A stretch of 64,000 nucleotides of DNA from Dentipellis sp. KUC8613. Lineage: Eukaryota; Basidiomycota; Agaricomycetes; Russulales; Hericiaceae. Numbering within the stretch: the stretch's first letter is position 1; each line of letters begins with the position of its first letter. The position numbers and the translations under genes were made by a program. The notes beneath the pieces are model-generated. The model saw only the letters and a program-made list of their open reading frames with translations. It searched no databases and was not told the origin of the DNA. The stretch lies in the NCBI GenBank assembly GCA_002286715.1, contig NSJX01000031.1, positions 273,540-337,539 of the forward strand, written 5' to 3'. Below are positions 1 through 12,902 of the stretch, one piece after another.

Positions 1-722
1 CGTCCGCGGTCTCCAATACTTAATGTTCGCGTCCCCGCGTCTCCGCTGACACGTCGGCAGGAATAATGGCATTTGCAAAATGACAGTCGCCAGTCCCGAA
101 GGTGGTATTGCTCACGCAGGAGAACGAGGGTATCTAAATATCCCAATTTTCTCATTTTCCATATCTCCGTCACTGTCTATCGTAAGATTCGTATTCGTAC
201 GTGTACTGTTCTATCATCATCGTGGACTCGTACCCGGGGAAATCGCGACCGTAGCTGTAACCGTGACCGTAATTAGACATAATAAAAAGAAAGCAGGCGA
301 CAAAGCGAGAAGCGAGGAGCGAGGAACGGGGAGGATGCGACGAGGACGTTAATAGGGTGATAAAAAGGTGGATGGGCTTTGCATAATAGGCGAATAAAAA
401 CGCGTGGAGGGGAAGAAGGAGAAGGAGAAGGAAACGAGCGTCCGTGGCGGCGCTAAGAGGGGAAGGAATAAGGGGAACTAAAGTATGCGTGGGGATGAGG
501 GGAACTATGGGATGCGATGTACGATGCTGGGTGGAATGGAACGAGGATGGGGATGGGAATGGGGTATGGTATACAACATTGTCCGCGGCGCTAGCGCACT
601 GCTGTCCGCCGCATAGTCGTACAGATTTTGTTTTCTTCTTCTCTGGGTTTTCTTCTCTTCTCTTCTTCTTCTTCTTCGTGGTATACAGCGAGCGCCGTGA
701 CGCTCGTTTGCTTGCTCGCGGC
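1..722. other. left-edge intergenic DNA
   Basis: No gene is supported here. The stretch holds purine-rich low-complexity DNA at about 410-435 and a TTC-rich tract at about 630-680, just downstream of the minus-strand DUF6699 gene. The open plus-strand frame at 444-1322 is the antisense shadow of that gene. Confidence 0.6.
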
Positions 723-1436
723 TCACCGCGTGGAGAACAGCCAGACCTCCTCCTTCGGCCCGCGATGGAAGCCCTCGATGCGCGTGCGGCCGCAGAGGTA
801 GTCGATCCGCCTGAGGCCGGCCTCGCGCTCCTGCGCGGGGTGGCGCGCGCGCACGCAGCGGGCCTCGAAGGCCTGCTTGATGGGGAACTGGGCGTGCGGG
901 CCGAGCGCCTTGTACTCTGCGCTGCGCACGCGGCTCTGGAGCGCGGCGTGCAGCGCGGCGAGGACGTCGTGCACGGTCACGAACGCGCCGTGCGTCGGCA
1001 CGACGGACACGGACCACGGCAGCTGTGCGCACTGCAGCAGGAGGTACGGCAGCGGCGGGGACGTCGCGGGCGTGTGCGAGTGCGGCGTGAGCGGCGGCGG
1101 GGCGAGGACGTCGTAGGCCAGCTGCGGCGCGGTGAGGCTCGGGTTGACGTAGACCGTGTGGGCCTGCGGCGAGGGGATGAAGGTCGGCGGGGAGAGGTTG
1201 GCGGGGTAGCCCTGCGGGGAGGTGTTGTACACCGACACGGCCGGGGCGGCGTGTGCGCCGCGGTGCGCCGTGGTGTAGACGGACACCTCTGGCAGGGGCG
1301 GGGGTGTGGAGGGTCCGGGTGAAGGGGGGAGTGATGATACGTCCGAGGCGGGCGACGGGGGGAAGAGTCTCACATTGGAGACGGGGTCAGGCTCGAAGTG
1401 GACGCGCCTTGCCTGGGGCTGAGGCATGGCGGGCAT
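723..1436 (-). CDS. DUF6699 domain protein (first copy)
   Basis: Single-exon gene for about 237 residues. The N-terminal half is Pro/Ser/Thr-rich and looks disordered. The C-terminal half, roughly residues 100-237, has the DUF6699 pattern seen in many agaricomycete proteins: a strand ending in PWSVSV, a segment on VTVHDVLAALHAAL, then a final block with RRIDYL, GFHRGP and VWLF. The function of DUF6699 is unknown. The first in-frame ATG is at 1436 (MPAMPQPQARRV). The frame stays open upstream to about 1550, but only through a non-ATG codon, so that part is probably 5' leader. A related domain ends the gene at 29204-31282, where the matching block reads VRRIDYLGERVMFRGIEP. Family assignment is from motif memory; the start is fairly sure. 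Confidence 0.8.
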   Translation of the reverse strand: MPAMPQPQARRVHFEPDPVSNVRLFPPSPASDVSSLPPSPGPSTPPPLPEVSVYTTAHRGAHAAPAVSVYNTSPQGYPANLSPPTFIPSPQAHTVYVNPSLTAPQLAYDVLAPPPLTPHSHTPATSPPLPYLLLQCAQLPWSVSVVPTHGAFVTVHDVLAALHAALQSRVRSAEYKALGPHAQFPIKQAFEARCVRARHPAQEREAGLRRIDYLCGRTRIEGFHRGPKEEVWLFSTR

Positions 1437-1599
1437 TGCGTGGGAGTGATGGAATACAGACAGATGGTGGTTGGTGTTGGTGGTGCTGGAGTAGCTGGCG
1501 GCGTCGGGGGATGGGATGTTGGGTAGGGAGGGCGGACAGGGAGAGAACAAGGCGGGTTAAATAAGATGAAGGGAAAGCAACGCAAGAGTCTATAAAAGT

Positions 1600-4500
1600 C
1601 GAAGACGATAGCAACGGTGCGCCCAGTGTTCGGCGCGGCCATCTATCGGGCCCGTTCAAGTCGACATCGCCTTTTTGCTGCGTAGACCAAGACGCGGTTT
1701 CTCTCTGTCGCTCCTCGCGTGTAATCGCCCGATTCGAGCTCTGACTGTGAATCGACTCACCCCACGTCCAGTTCGCTTGTCACCGCAATCATTCCCACCA
1801 GCGCGCTTCATCCACAAAGCAAGCATTCCCTTCCGAGCCCCGAGCCCCTCCTTCTCCGGCCTCTGCCTGTTCCTCCCACCGCATCGTCCAGCTCGCGTGC
1901 TGATATCTCCTTGGACGCCATCACCACCACATCTCGTGTCTCTGATCCATCCGCCTGCCGCGTTTTTCTTTGTTGTTTCATTCCAGTCTTCGCCCGGGGC
2001 CGTCCAGCAATGACGGCGACAGTCCCGGACTCCACTTCCCAGGCACCCGTGCGCATCCGGTTCGGAGGAGGGGGAGGGGGGGAGACGTTCGCTTCCATTG
2101 CACCACCATCAACGCGCATGCCGAACTGAGCCAAGGAGAACACCGCCACCCGCCCGTTCCGCCCAGCCTAATACGAGTACACCAAGAATACTCCACACAC
2201 ACATATACGCACGCTCGTCGGTCGGCATTGGGGCGGGCTGCGGTGCGCACCGCATGATAGACGTCGCGGCGCCAGTCTGAGTTCCAGGGCGAGCGAAGCC
2301 CCTGGTGTGCCAAATAGTGTATATGAGCCACGGCCACAGCGAGGCGCGGTCCCAGGATCCATGCCAGCCAAATCTAATATACTTACACATGCGGCCACCT
2401 GTGCACCGTCGCCAGCCCCGGCGCTCCATCAGGCTTCTAGGTATACGTAGCCTCGTTTCGCCTTCCTCGGCAGGTCCCCGTATCCACTGCTTGGTTTGTC
2501 CTATGCTGCGCACACGCGACCTCCCTCCCTCCCTGCTCGGGCGGGCGCTCAGCGAATTCAATGCAGTCTCCGCGCCCCATGAGCTCCGCCCGCGGCGGCC
2601 CTGCCTCTGACTCTAACTGAGTCTACTCCCCGGATCCTCGTGCCACGCAGACCCGGGACTGCCTCGCGGCCTGACATCTGCATGCACAGTCCAGATATAC
2701 TTACACGCAATACGATACAGCTGCAGCACCGCGGCCGGCGCCTCGCAAACAATTTTCGTCCTCGAGCACAGTACGTGCGTGTCCCGCAGCAGCTCCACCG
2801 CGCCCCATGCAGACACACTCATCTCATCAATAGACCGGGACACAGCGCAGCGATTATCGCGCCATCATGCACCTGCCCAATCGGCCCATCAGCTTTGAAT
2901 ATACCACTGGCGGACGGTAAGTAAGTACTCAAGTATAGGAGAGCGGGGTAGCGGATCAACAGGAGCGCGCGCTCACGTACCGTGCGCCCCGCACCGCGCA
3001 CCACGCACCATGCCGGGCGATGCAATTGCCAGGCACCAGTGGCAGTAGCCGTGGTGCGAGCGTGCTGCCCGCGTCGCCATCAGGCTCGCGGCTTGCATAA
3101 GTGTGAGTGGGTGCGTCTCGTGCACATGGCGTTGGGCGCAGGGAGTCCGAATCGTGATGCTGATTTGTTGCTCTTTGATGCTGGCGCAGGACGTTCGAAC
3201 TGCCGACTGGGACTGGGACTGGCTCGCCGTTGCCGGGAGACATGCATCAAGGACGGGACGGGAAAGGATATACTTACCTATGGTATTGGGCAGGATAGGG
3301 CGTGCTCGCTCGCGCTGACGTAGTGCAGGAGCTCCATGTTGAGTGGCTCGCGCAACTCCCTGCCAGTGCCAGTGCGCACGGTCGGTCAGTCGACCGGCTT
3401 CGGACGCTCAAGCACCGCTGCCCCCGGCCGGGCCCTCGCAACCATCTCACAGGCCTGCGCCCGCATCTATCCGTCTATCGCCCAACGCGCAATGAGGGGC
3501 TGTAAGTAAGCCTCCGCTCTATCGTCGCGGTCTCGCCCCAGCAAGGATGTGTCGCGTTCGTTCCGCTTACAGCTCACCTTAGACTTGGTCCCCCGTTTCG
3601 GTTTCAGCTGCAATATACATATGCATATGCTGCTAGTAGTATGCGGTCTTGCTGTGACGCCCGCATTTACGTGTAACTGTAAACGTATCCAGACGCGTAC
3701 GCATGATGATGGTTCGAGGTCTATCTATCTATCATGCATGCATGCATGGTAAGGTAAGCCTCACAGCCGAGTTCCCTCCTTTGCTTGCCAACTGCTGACT
3801 ATCATCCACACGCGCACCCAAACACATAACACATAACACGTATATGTATCATGATTTCCTCCCTACGGATGCACCAGCTGCCGGTCTCCCACATCCACCC
3901 ATCCATCCGCCGCCGCCGCCGCCGCCTCTGGGTCCTGCACCCCAGATCCCCCATCTGTCCGCCCCTCCTTCCCCATACAGGCACGCATGGACATACAATT
4001 TAAATGTCGAGTGCGTACCCCGCATTGGGGCGTGATCGCCTGGATCTGTATCTGTGATCATCGTGTCCATATTGGCTTACCTACGCACTCGAGTTACAGG
4101 ACCAGTGCTGATGCTCGCTGGTGCTGTACTTGCGTCCGGTATGCGGTGCAGCAGCACCGAGACCGCGCACTGTTGCTATACTCGCCCACGGTCACGGTCC
4201 GCCTATCTACCTCTTTGCCCCCGTCCCGCCTCCTCCTGCCGCTCGCGAACGAACGACCACTCGCTGATCGCTGACCGAATTATGAATTGCCAATCCAGAA
4301 ACGCCATATACCCATCCATATCCACGTCCACGTCCAGGACCCTGTCACCGCTCATACCATATCAACGTTAATTGCCATTTGCCATTTGCCACATACAATG
4401 TCCAACGCCCTGCGCATGCTCGGCACCCCGGCTGATTGCCGCCCACCGCCCACCGCACCCCGTCCCCTCCGCCCGCTGACAGCGCCGTGGATCCGGACGG

Positions 4501-7500
4501 CCGGGGAGCTTACAGCTTTCAAATGCAAATGCCAGCTCTTGCCCCGGTCTGCTTACCTGCTGCACCCCCTTGGCTACGGGGGTCGAGGGCCCCGACGCTC
4601 AGACTTAGTCTGCGGATGAAACTCAGAACGAAACTCTCAGGATGGGTACGTGTGTCCTAGGCCTCGTCCTCGTCCCCGTGCGCAGCGCTGGCGATCGCTG
4701 ATTTCGCTATTGGCTCTTTGTTACTTGGGTTCTCCGGACGATCGTGCGTTGGCACTGGTGATGCGCCCGTGGCATTGGTGTCGATGCGTGTGACGGCTGC
4801 GCGGCCGCTTGATGGTGCGTAGATGCTCGGTGGCCTGAGGCTCGGTGGAGGCTTTGGGCTTGGACTTCTCGTCCGCAGGCGGGACTGCGCGCAGCGAAAC
4901 GTGGTGTGCACAGTCTTGCCTCGCTGCTTTGCTTTGCAGATCTCTTGGTTCTCAGCCTCAAGCTTGATGATGTGCCCGACTCTCGACAGCTTCAGGCAGG
5001 ACATCTCGTCCGCAGGCGGGGCTGCGCGCAGCGGACTGTCGCGTGCACGGTCATGCCTCGCTGCTTTGCTTCGTTGATCTCTTGGTTCTTCGTTCTTGGT
5101 TCTTAGTCTCGGTTGCCCTTGGCCTCGAGTTCCCGCAGTCACACGACAACTATCCTTCGATGCCGAGGTTCAGCTGCGGACTGCGACATCTCGCTGGCAA
5201 TACAAGGCAAGGCAAGGGAACGAACGAGGGAACGTACATGATGCATAGATCTGACTGCATCAGCTGTGGCGATTCGGAGTCCGGACTCAAGCTCGACGGG
5301 CTGCGCTGTTGCTCGTTCGCTTGCGTTGGCATCTGGTGCTTGCTGCTGTACGTGACGGACCTATGTTGGCTGCTAGGGTTCCAGATCCACGAGTGGAGGC
5401 TGGACTAGGGATCAACGCACACGAGGTTGTGCGGCTTTGACTTCGTTTTCGATGCATTGATGTGTCACTTTGCATAGTTCTTGGTAAACCTTCGAACTCT
5501 GAATGCATGTAGGCGCTTTCAGGTTTGCGCAGCTGTCGGATATCCCGGGCTCTTGGGTCTCTTCGCCGAGTGTCCTCTCGAAATTCGACACCCACCTGCA
5601 ACTGTAGAAAATAATCAAATGATGTACGTATCTGCCCATCATTAAGAATGCAATGTTGATTCCAGATTCCCAAAATGAAAGGCTCTGATGCTGGCTGCTA
5701 CGGTTCCAGATCCACGCTCTGCTCTGCGCTCCTGGACACGCATGGCAGATGTATATGCAATGCGAACAGTCTGCTTTCCTTGACAGCAGTCCAACTACTC
5801 GTTCATCCCGTCCTCGGGCACAATTAATCTTACTGACAACTGTAGCATCTACACTCTTATTAGGATACGTGGCAAGTATACGTAGCCCAGGCTTTCCCGG
5901 TATCTTGCTCCCCCGTCTCATTGCCCCGCTCGACCCTCCGGCCGCATCATGCACACAAGCACCTGACATCTGGATTCTACATTCATCAAAGGATGTACAT
6001 CGACGTGGCGTGATACCTAACTATCCATGTTCTGACCGGCACCACTATCTTTCTGACAGCCTGATACACTATGAGTCGATGCCGTCGGCCGCACACACGC
6101 CTGATCGACCATCGAGCTCCCCCGGGACGGGGATACGGACGGATCTGCGCGCGTTCATATCGCTCGTGCACATGTGGCCCATGGTTCATGATGCTGGGAT
6201 TCCGGAAGCTAGGAGCGAGCGCATACCAGTACGGTGTACGTGACTTTGAAATTCGCACTCAGATATGTCATATGAGTCACCCTGACGCTCATGCTCGGAC
6301 TCAGGCTGCATACTGCAGCTCGGGGCCGGGCGTTCCTAGGAAATGGAATCGAATGCCTGGCAGCTCGCGAGGAGCATATTAGGAAGTATTTGTCTTCTGT
6401 TGGAAGACTGCACAGGTTGACCGGTTCTTGTCTAGGTGCGGTGCAGTGCAAAAAGACTGGATCGACATTGGAGACCGACTTGGCGTGCTGGGAACGCAGT
6501 TCGCTGTGGGTCTTTGCTATAAATTCCAAGACGGCTCACGTTCGGCTGTTGTATCATGCGTCGTGCTATGAACTCCGGGACTTGGAACCGAGGGGGACGC
6601 CTCGGAATGTGGTAAGTTGGTGGTCATCCCGGATTCTCTGATTTCCTTGACGTGAGTGCATTTCTACAATCTCCTCCTGATCTCTGGGAATTGCTCATGT
6701 TATGAGGTATAGGGTCGGTGCTGGTGTTCAGGAAGAATTGAAGAAAAATATTGAATTTTTTACTCGAGGCGACTCGGATGAGGGAGGCGCGGTCACATGA
6801 CACGAGCGCCTTCGGCACCGCTCCCAATGAGTCCCATGCCATGTCGAACTTGAAGTTGTCTCTTCCCACCACGACATGCAGCATCCTCAACGGAGGTTCC
6901 GATCGCCGCACATATAAAGCAGAAGACAGGAGACATTTGAACTTGAATTTATTTTTTGTGGTGGTACGTCCCGCACCGTTCACTGCCGCGTTTTATGCCC
7001 GTACGATTTTGTCATATCTGGCGGGCAGGCAGTCCTCTGAGGAATAATACTCAGGCCACATATTATGAGGAACTGTGGCTATATGCGGCCCGAGAATCAC
7101 TCGAAAGAGGGTAGACACTCGTAGAAGCGAATCACAGGCGCACATACGAAGTCTGCGGTGCGTGTATACTTTACTCTGCGAAGCGATTTCATTGACAAAC
7201 TGCTTGCTCCTGCTTCTCCTTCAAGACACAGGAGCCACACATCGACCGATCGTTCACAAACCGATTCTTGAACCGATCGTTTTCCTCTCTACAATCGTGC
7301 CTCTGCTTCAGCGAAGACTCGGTCTTTTGAGAGGGAACGTCGCTATATTCAGGCTTCTCGCATGTGCTGCTGGTTTGTCTCCTATGTCTGCGCCATCTTT
7401 TCTCTCTGGCTTATCAGAGCTCTTCACGTTCTAGGCCACGACGCCCGATCGCAGTCTTCTTTCCGGTTCACTTGGAGCCTCGAATGACACGGTCGCCTTT

Positions 7501-10500
7501 TCGCCCGCAGGCAAACGGTGTTCGTCTCGGGGCGTCAACGCCACCTTTTTCCTTCACCGTCAGACCGAACACAAGACTCGGTCGAAGATGCGACATTGTA
7601 CATTTTCACCGGCTCTCTTCCGGGTGTCCTGCTGTGCACCAACGTCACCCGTGTCCCGACTTGCCCCGCACAAGCGTGTTGCACTCCCCGCATCCCGCCA
7701 GGCCCACCTATAGACTTTCAATGCCACGGCGGGGAATCCGACCGATTAGATGCCCGATGGCAGTGGAGCAGCGAAATTGCGCAGGACTCCTTTGCGTTCA
7801 TCACACTCCTGTCCGGCTTCAGCCTGAGCATGTTCTCACTCAACCCGCGAACGTAGCTGGTGCACGTCACGCTCTGCACATTCCCGGAGAACACCCTCGC
7901 AGAGAGTGAAACACTCCACATGCGACGTGCACGAAAGTATCTTGATGGTCCCACGCTCGTGCTATTCAGTTCATTGCCTGCTTTGCTCGTCCAGGTGGTC
8001 ATCTATGTCCTTCCGCCGCCCCACTCGTCGACAGTCGACGAGTCACTCGAACATCCTCGGCAATCTCCTCATACGGGACGCCAGTTTGCGGATGATGTTC
8101 CCATGGCTCAAGTGGAGCGGGTGCGGATGGACGTCGACCTGGACATTGCTCCTGCATACGGGCTGATACAGTTCATAAGCGTGCGAGTTGGCAAGTCTTA
8201 CTTTCTGGAATGTACATGCCTATTGACAGGCGGCAAGGACCCAAGGTGCAAGAATAGACTCCAACGGATCCTTCCGCTGTTGAACTCTACACGTCAATAT
8301 AGGCTCCACTCTTCCCCCTTGGTGTCAACCTTGGTCTCGGTCTCTCCTTGGTCGATTGGCGCCTCTCTCCTCTGCCTACAAGGATCTGCACTCTATGCCG
8401 AAGTCATCAAATAATTGCACCTCACTCTCGGTTCGTAATCTACCAAAGAGGACCGGGAGCGCTCATCTCGAGTCTGGAACGTCTTGCCTAGGTTATTCGC
8501 AGCATCCCTAAATTCCTGGAACCCAGGACGCTTGCTACGCAGTGCTGAACCAAAGCGTCTCTCAGGTTCCGGCGGGCAGGCGCAGGGCGGGGCGGGCGGT
8601 TCGAACCGCATACCGAATGACACTGGACATGTGGATAACAGCGTCCGAGGCAGACGGATATGGAAGGACGAGTGACGGTGCGTGTTCGGTTTCGTGTTCT
8701 TATTTGGGTTCGCGCGTGTTGTTGACTGATGCACGTATACCGTAGGAGCAGGGCACCTCATGCTTCGTGTTGGCATGCGCAGCTGTACATGTTGGTCCCC
8801 GGGTCGTCGGGGATACGTTCGCTGATTCCTACTCAATCGGATGGCATTTGGTACAGTACGTCCGTCCATATGCGTCAACTCTTGGCGGATTCTATTTCTA
8901 TCTTTGCCCATGATACACAGTGTACCGGGGATAGTTGCCGGAAAGCTTTCCGAGACCTAGGGATACCGCACCACGGCCGTACGCCGTCCCAGCAGTTATG
9001 GAGGTTCTACGATGACAGCTGTACATGTTCAGCTTCTTTGCGTTATAGGTTGTGGACCAACGGTCATCATGGCAGCGCACCTCTGGACATTCGAGGCTTC
9101 GAACGTCCCGAGCCCACCAGGGCCAATGCCATTCCAGGATGACGGTATCCGATTGGGAGACCATTGTCCATTCACACGTGATTATTGATCCTCGAAGAAC
9201 TCAGCGCAGTGCTGATTCGCTCATCCACGTTTTCACAGATTCCGAACGACACGTATGAGCGCTACTGCCAGGACGCGCCGCCAATGAGCAAGCAGGACGG
9301 CCGCACACCCTAGGACCTAGCCTGTACCTCTGACCAAGCCACTCCGAAGCACAGCGTGCAGGCGCGCTGTGCATCTACAAGCAGCGGGCGCAAATAGCAT
9401 GTGCCGAACAAACTCCTCGGATTCAGCTCAGGCTGGACCACTGGCAGGCGGCGGCTACATGCTGCTATGCACCGATGCACTTCCACAATCACCACGCGCC
9501 ATCCCGTCCTGCCAACCTCGCGCAATCAATCCCCATCTAGGTGATCCGTGTCCGGATGCGTCAATCCGCTCTCGCGTTTGCAATGCGGCGAGGCGTACGG
9601 ACGACCACGCACCGCACGCTCTCCGGACAGTGTTGGCATTCCGGCCTGCAACGACACGCGTCGTGGTGCCTGTCTATCTTTGCCATGTGCGCGAAGCCCG
9701 AGCTTAGGCAGGATGTGGAAGTTGGCAATGGCTTGGCCGCGTCCTTCTTGCGATCGGTGGTGCAGTGACGTCGGCAGTCGCCCACACTATTCCTGGAGCG
9801 CGCTTCTGTACACGTCTTGGCCTGCGATGTTCACACTTCGTCTTCGCAGGCCCGCCGCGACACGACGATAAGCAACGAGACTCTGGATGCGCCCTGCGCA
9901 GCGCACAACGAGGCTGGGCAAATCCCACCGCGTCTCACACGCATGGCGAACGAAGGACAGAATCGGGAAGCTAGAAGTCCGAAGCATGAAGCATGAATAC
10001 GAAGCAATTCGGGAGGACGTAAGGACGCTGCCAGCATCTGGCCCAGCTTGGGACATCGGTAATAGCGTGTCGCTCGGACGTGTTTCATTCCATAACATGG
10101 CGGATCCCGACGGTGACGTCGTCATTTTTTTTTAGCTATTAGCAAGCTGACTTTCCGCTAGCACCAGCAATGGTTACAGCTGCGAACTGGAGCCTAAAGT
10201 GTCTTTGTCAAGCTCATGTCGATGCAGCCATCCGATCTCGAACTCGGCGCTCTCACCTTATCTGCGACAACGCGTCCGCTATTAACGCGTCGCGATCAGG
10301 GTGGGATCCCGGTCTTCTCCAATGCCCTAGTGTTTGTCCAGATCCAGAGCCGGTCATCTATGCACGCGTAACGCGATCGGCACACGCGCGCGATATCATA
10401 GGGTGGCAGACGCTGTCAAACGCTGCGTGCGGCACCATGCATGGGGCCGCGGAGTCGTCGGGGCGGGCTGCAACAGATGCGCGTACGGCACCTGAATTCG

Positions 10501-10965
10501 TACGCGACACATGGCTGCCGGCAAATAGCAGACATCGTATCTGCGGTGGGTCGAGTCTGATAGTAGTATCGCATTTCGTTGTGGACGCGGGCGATCGCGA
10601 GCTCTCCGGGACGCTTACGATTACTCGCCTTTGCCTGAAATCTAGAGTTTGGATCTAGGGCATACGTCGGCACCCGGATTCGGTGACGATGTCGGGACAT
10701 TGAACGTTGGCCCGCTTCGGTGCTTCGCTTGCTTTCATATCGCGCGATCGTATCTCGTGTCCCTGGACGAGGACAGCGATGGTCAGTCGAACCAGTTCGC
10801 GATGAAGTGCGTTCAGAATGTTTATCCTCATATTCTTGCGAGAGCGGCTTCATCGTCACATCGTACAATACTATGTAGATTCTTGTTTCACTCTTCTGTA
10901 TACTAGATATCGCCATGAGCGTCATGAGTAACAGCCCCGCCCTGGGATTGTATGATTCAAGTACC
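1600..10965. other. long gene-poor stretch
   Basis: About 9.4 kb with no gene I can support. Open frames on both strands are short, do not extend across plausible introns and resemble no family I know. The stretch contains short satellites (ATGC repeats near 3733, CTAT repeats near 3721, a TTTGCCA duplication near 4375), a diverged tandem duplication at 4868-5095, and a repeated GGCTGCTA-GGTTCCAGATCCACG-type motif near 5369 and 5691. Minus-strand matches to a strong splice donor recur at 2377, 2695 and 3268, so spliced non-coding transcripts are possible. Confidence 0.5.
4868..5095. repeat. diverged two-copy tandem repeat, period about 139 bp
   Basis: The segment at about 4868-4953 recurs at about 5007-5095. 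Shared blocks in order are CTCGTCCGCAGGCGGG, CTGCGCGCAGCG, a GTGCAC-GTC block, TGCCTCGCTGCTTTGCTT and GATCTCTTGGTTCT. A minus-strand frame (4657-5142) stays open through both copies, but I do not recognise its protein. Confidence 0.75.
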
Positions 10966-12371
10966 TTATTGCAGCTTCACCCACTCATACCCATCTTTAT
11001 CCAATAGTAGCCAATCTGTCTCCTTCCATTTCCCGCTCCCGCCACCATGGGGTCCTCTAGCCTCGGACTTCGCCTTCAACTTCGGGAAGTTATCGCGGAA
11101 TCCTAGATCTGCCGAGGTGCACGTCATGAAGCCCGGGAAGCGCACGGCGATTTCTTTGACGTGGTCGAACGCCGGGCTGGACAGTATGGCGTCGGCATCA
11201 GGCTGAATGGACTTGCGTTCACGATGCTGTTCTACAGTCTCGGGAGGGGCTTCCTCAGGGTTGGTGTAGAGCTCGTCTTGCCATTCATGCTCGTCTAACT
11301 CGATGGAAAACTCGATGTGAGTGATGGAGCGGGTTGTCGGGGAGGAGGGATGAGAGGCAAGGAGGCTGAGTGGAGGAGCGATCGCGGCATGTCTGTATTG
11401 GCAGAAACGTGCCAGTAATCTGAAATGGCAAAGATATCTCAAAGGCGAGATATCGAGGGTTTCTAGTGGACTGTTAGCATGACAATGGATCAATGTCGCG
11501 CAAGGGGCATACCAAAGACGTCTTCAGAGAACTGTGAAATAAGCAGACTGATGGAAGTCAAAGACTCTCGGTAGGCATACAACAATGTGTTGAAGGACTG
11601 GACCATGGCCAAATCCGTGAAGTCTTGAGAAACCATGGATAGCTGCTTGATGGACTGGGGTGGAGAGGGAAGGGCCAGTAGCCATTGGATAAACATATTC
11701 GAGGCAGGTGGGAGAATGAACAGGTTGAGCGAGGACAGATACCGAAGGCCACCACTACTTGTTTCTGGGATCTCGCTGTCCAAGCTACTCGCAAAAACGA
11801 CAATTCCCTCGAGGGAAAGACTTGTGATCATGGGGAAGGCCAGGATTGCTTGTGTGAAGGCTCCGAAGGTCCTGAATGCAGAAGAAATACGGAGATGGGT
11901 TACGTTATTCCTGGTCACGGATGCCAGATTAAAAGCGGAAAACCCAGAGAGACCTGTTTGTGAGCCCAGGAGCTCGAAAGTACACATGCGCGGAAGTAAA
12001 GGGCCTAACTCAAGGAGCGCAGAGTCGAAGAGGTGGCCGTCGCGCAGAATCAACTTCCGAACGTGTCTCCCGATGCCAAGTTCGGCACCCTCGCGCAGGA
12101 CGCTAGATTTGAGGATATCGTAGAATTTTTTGTACCGAGTACCAGTGAGAGCAACGGTGCGGAAAATGTGTGACTGGCAGGGAGAGACAAACGCATACGC
12201 GGTGAGAGCGAAGTTGGTGAGAAGTTTCGAGATGCTTTGTCGATCTGGACAGTCTCCACGATCTTTATAAGAGATCACACCTGCGTCTATAATTGCTGTG
12301 ATCACCGAGAATGGTAGGCGGTATCCGCCCGCAAATCTTGTCACAGGTGCGGGATTGGGTGCGCCAACCAC
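10966..12371 (-). CDS. F-box-like protein (5' end uncertain)
   Basis: Two exons are clear: 12371-11513 and 11462-10966, joined over a 50-bp intron with a GTATGC donor and a CACTAG acceptor, giving about 451 residues with an intact frame. The N-terminal part (GYRLPFSVITAIIDAG, then HIFRTVALTGTRYKKF) resembles the F-box-like opening of the large expanded families in agaricomycetes. The middle resembles degenerate leucine-rich repeats. Such proteins usually act as substrate receptors of SCF ubiquitin ligases; that role is inferred. No ATG opens this frame. A TTATTAG acceptor sits just upstream of 12371, so a short first exon probably lies further out. One candidate is the ATG near 12570 (MSNSTVIGPALSACNID), but its donor would be weak. 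The 3' half ends in a charged segment and a clear stop. Confidence 0.6.
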
Positions 12372-12902
12372 TAATAAATACCATTATCTGTAAGATCCAG
12401 AAGCTCAAAATGTGTAGATGAAGCTCACTAATGATGGGAAGTTATCTTATGCTATATCTCTCTCCTGAAGAGACCAATCAGTCCAGACACGATCTGCAAC
12501 TTGGGGAGAAGTCGAGACAAGTCGATGTTGCACGCGGAGAGTGCAGGGCCTATGACAGTTGAATTCGACATTGAGAGGACTAGACTTGTCAGCGCTGCAT
12601 AGAGAATTTGAATCAGCTCTCAGCGTTACCTAAATCCGTCCAGGCGACTTCGTATGTTGCCGTATACCAGAGTCGAGTGGTATCCACATGAAGGTGCCCG
12701 AAACTATTAAGACGTGACAGAGCGCACACGCTGCATCACGACCACGTGCTACGTTACTCTGTGACAATTTCGCAATTAATGAGTCGCGCATCTGCCGCTG
12801 TGCCTTTGTTCTGTACACTCTAGTAGTTCTGCACCCCGCAGAAGTGTTTCAGGTAGTTTCCCTTCCATCTTCGATATCGACTACTACTAAACATTGTCAA
12901 AA

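Noticed and set aside
444..1322. Long plus-strand open frame of 292 codons
   Set aside because: It is antisense to the DUF6699 gene, and its Arg/Ala/Gly-rich translation is typical of a GC-rich shadow frame.
7860..8414. Plus-strand frame of 184 codons
   Set aside because: No domain, no plausible continuation on either side and an equally long opposite frame nearby; probably chance.
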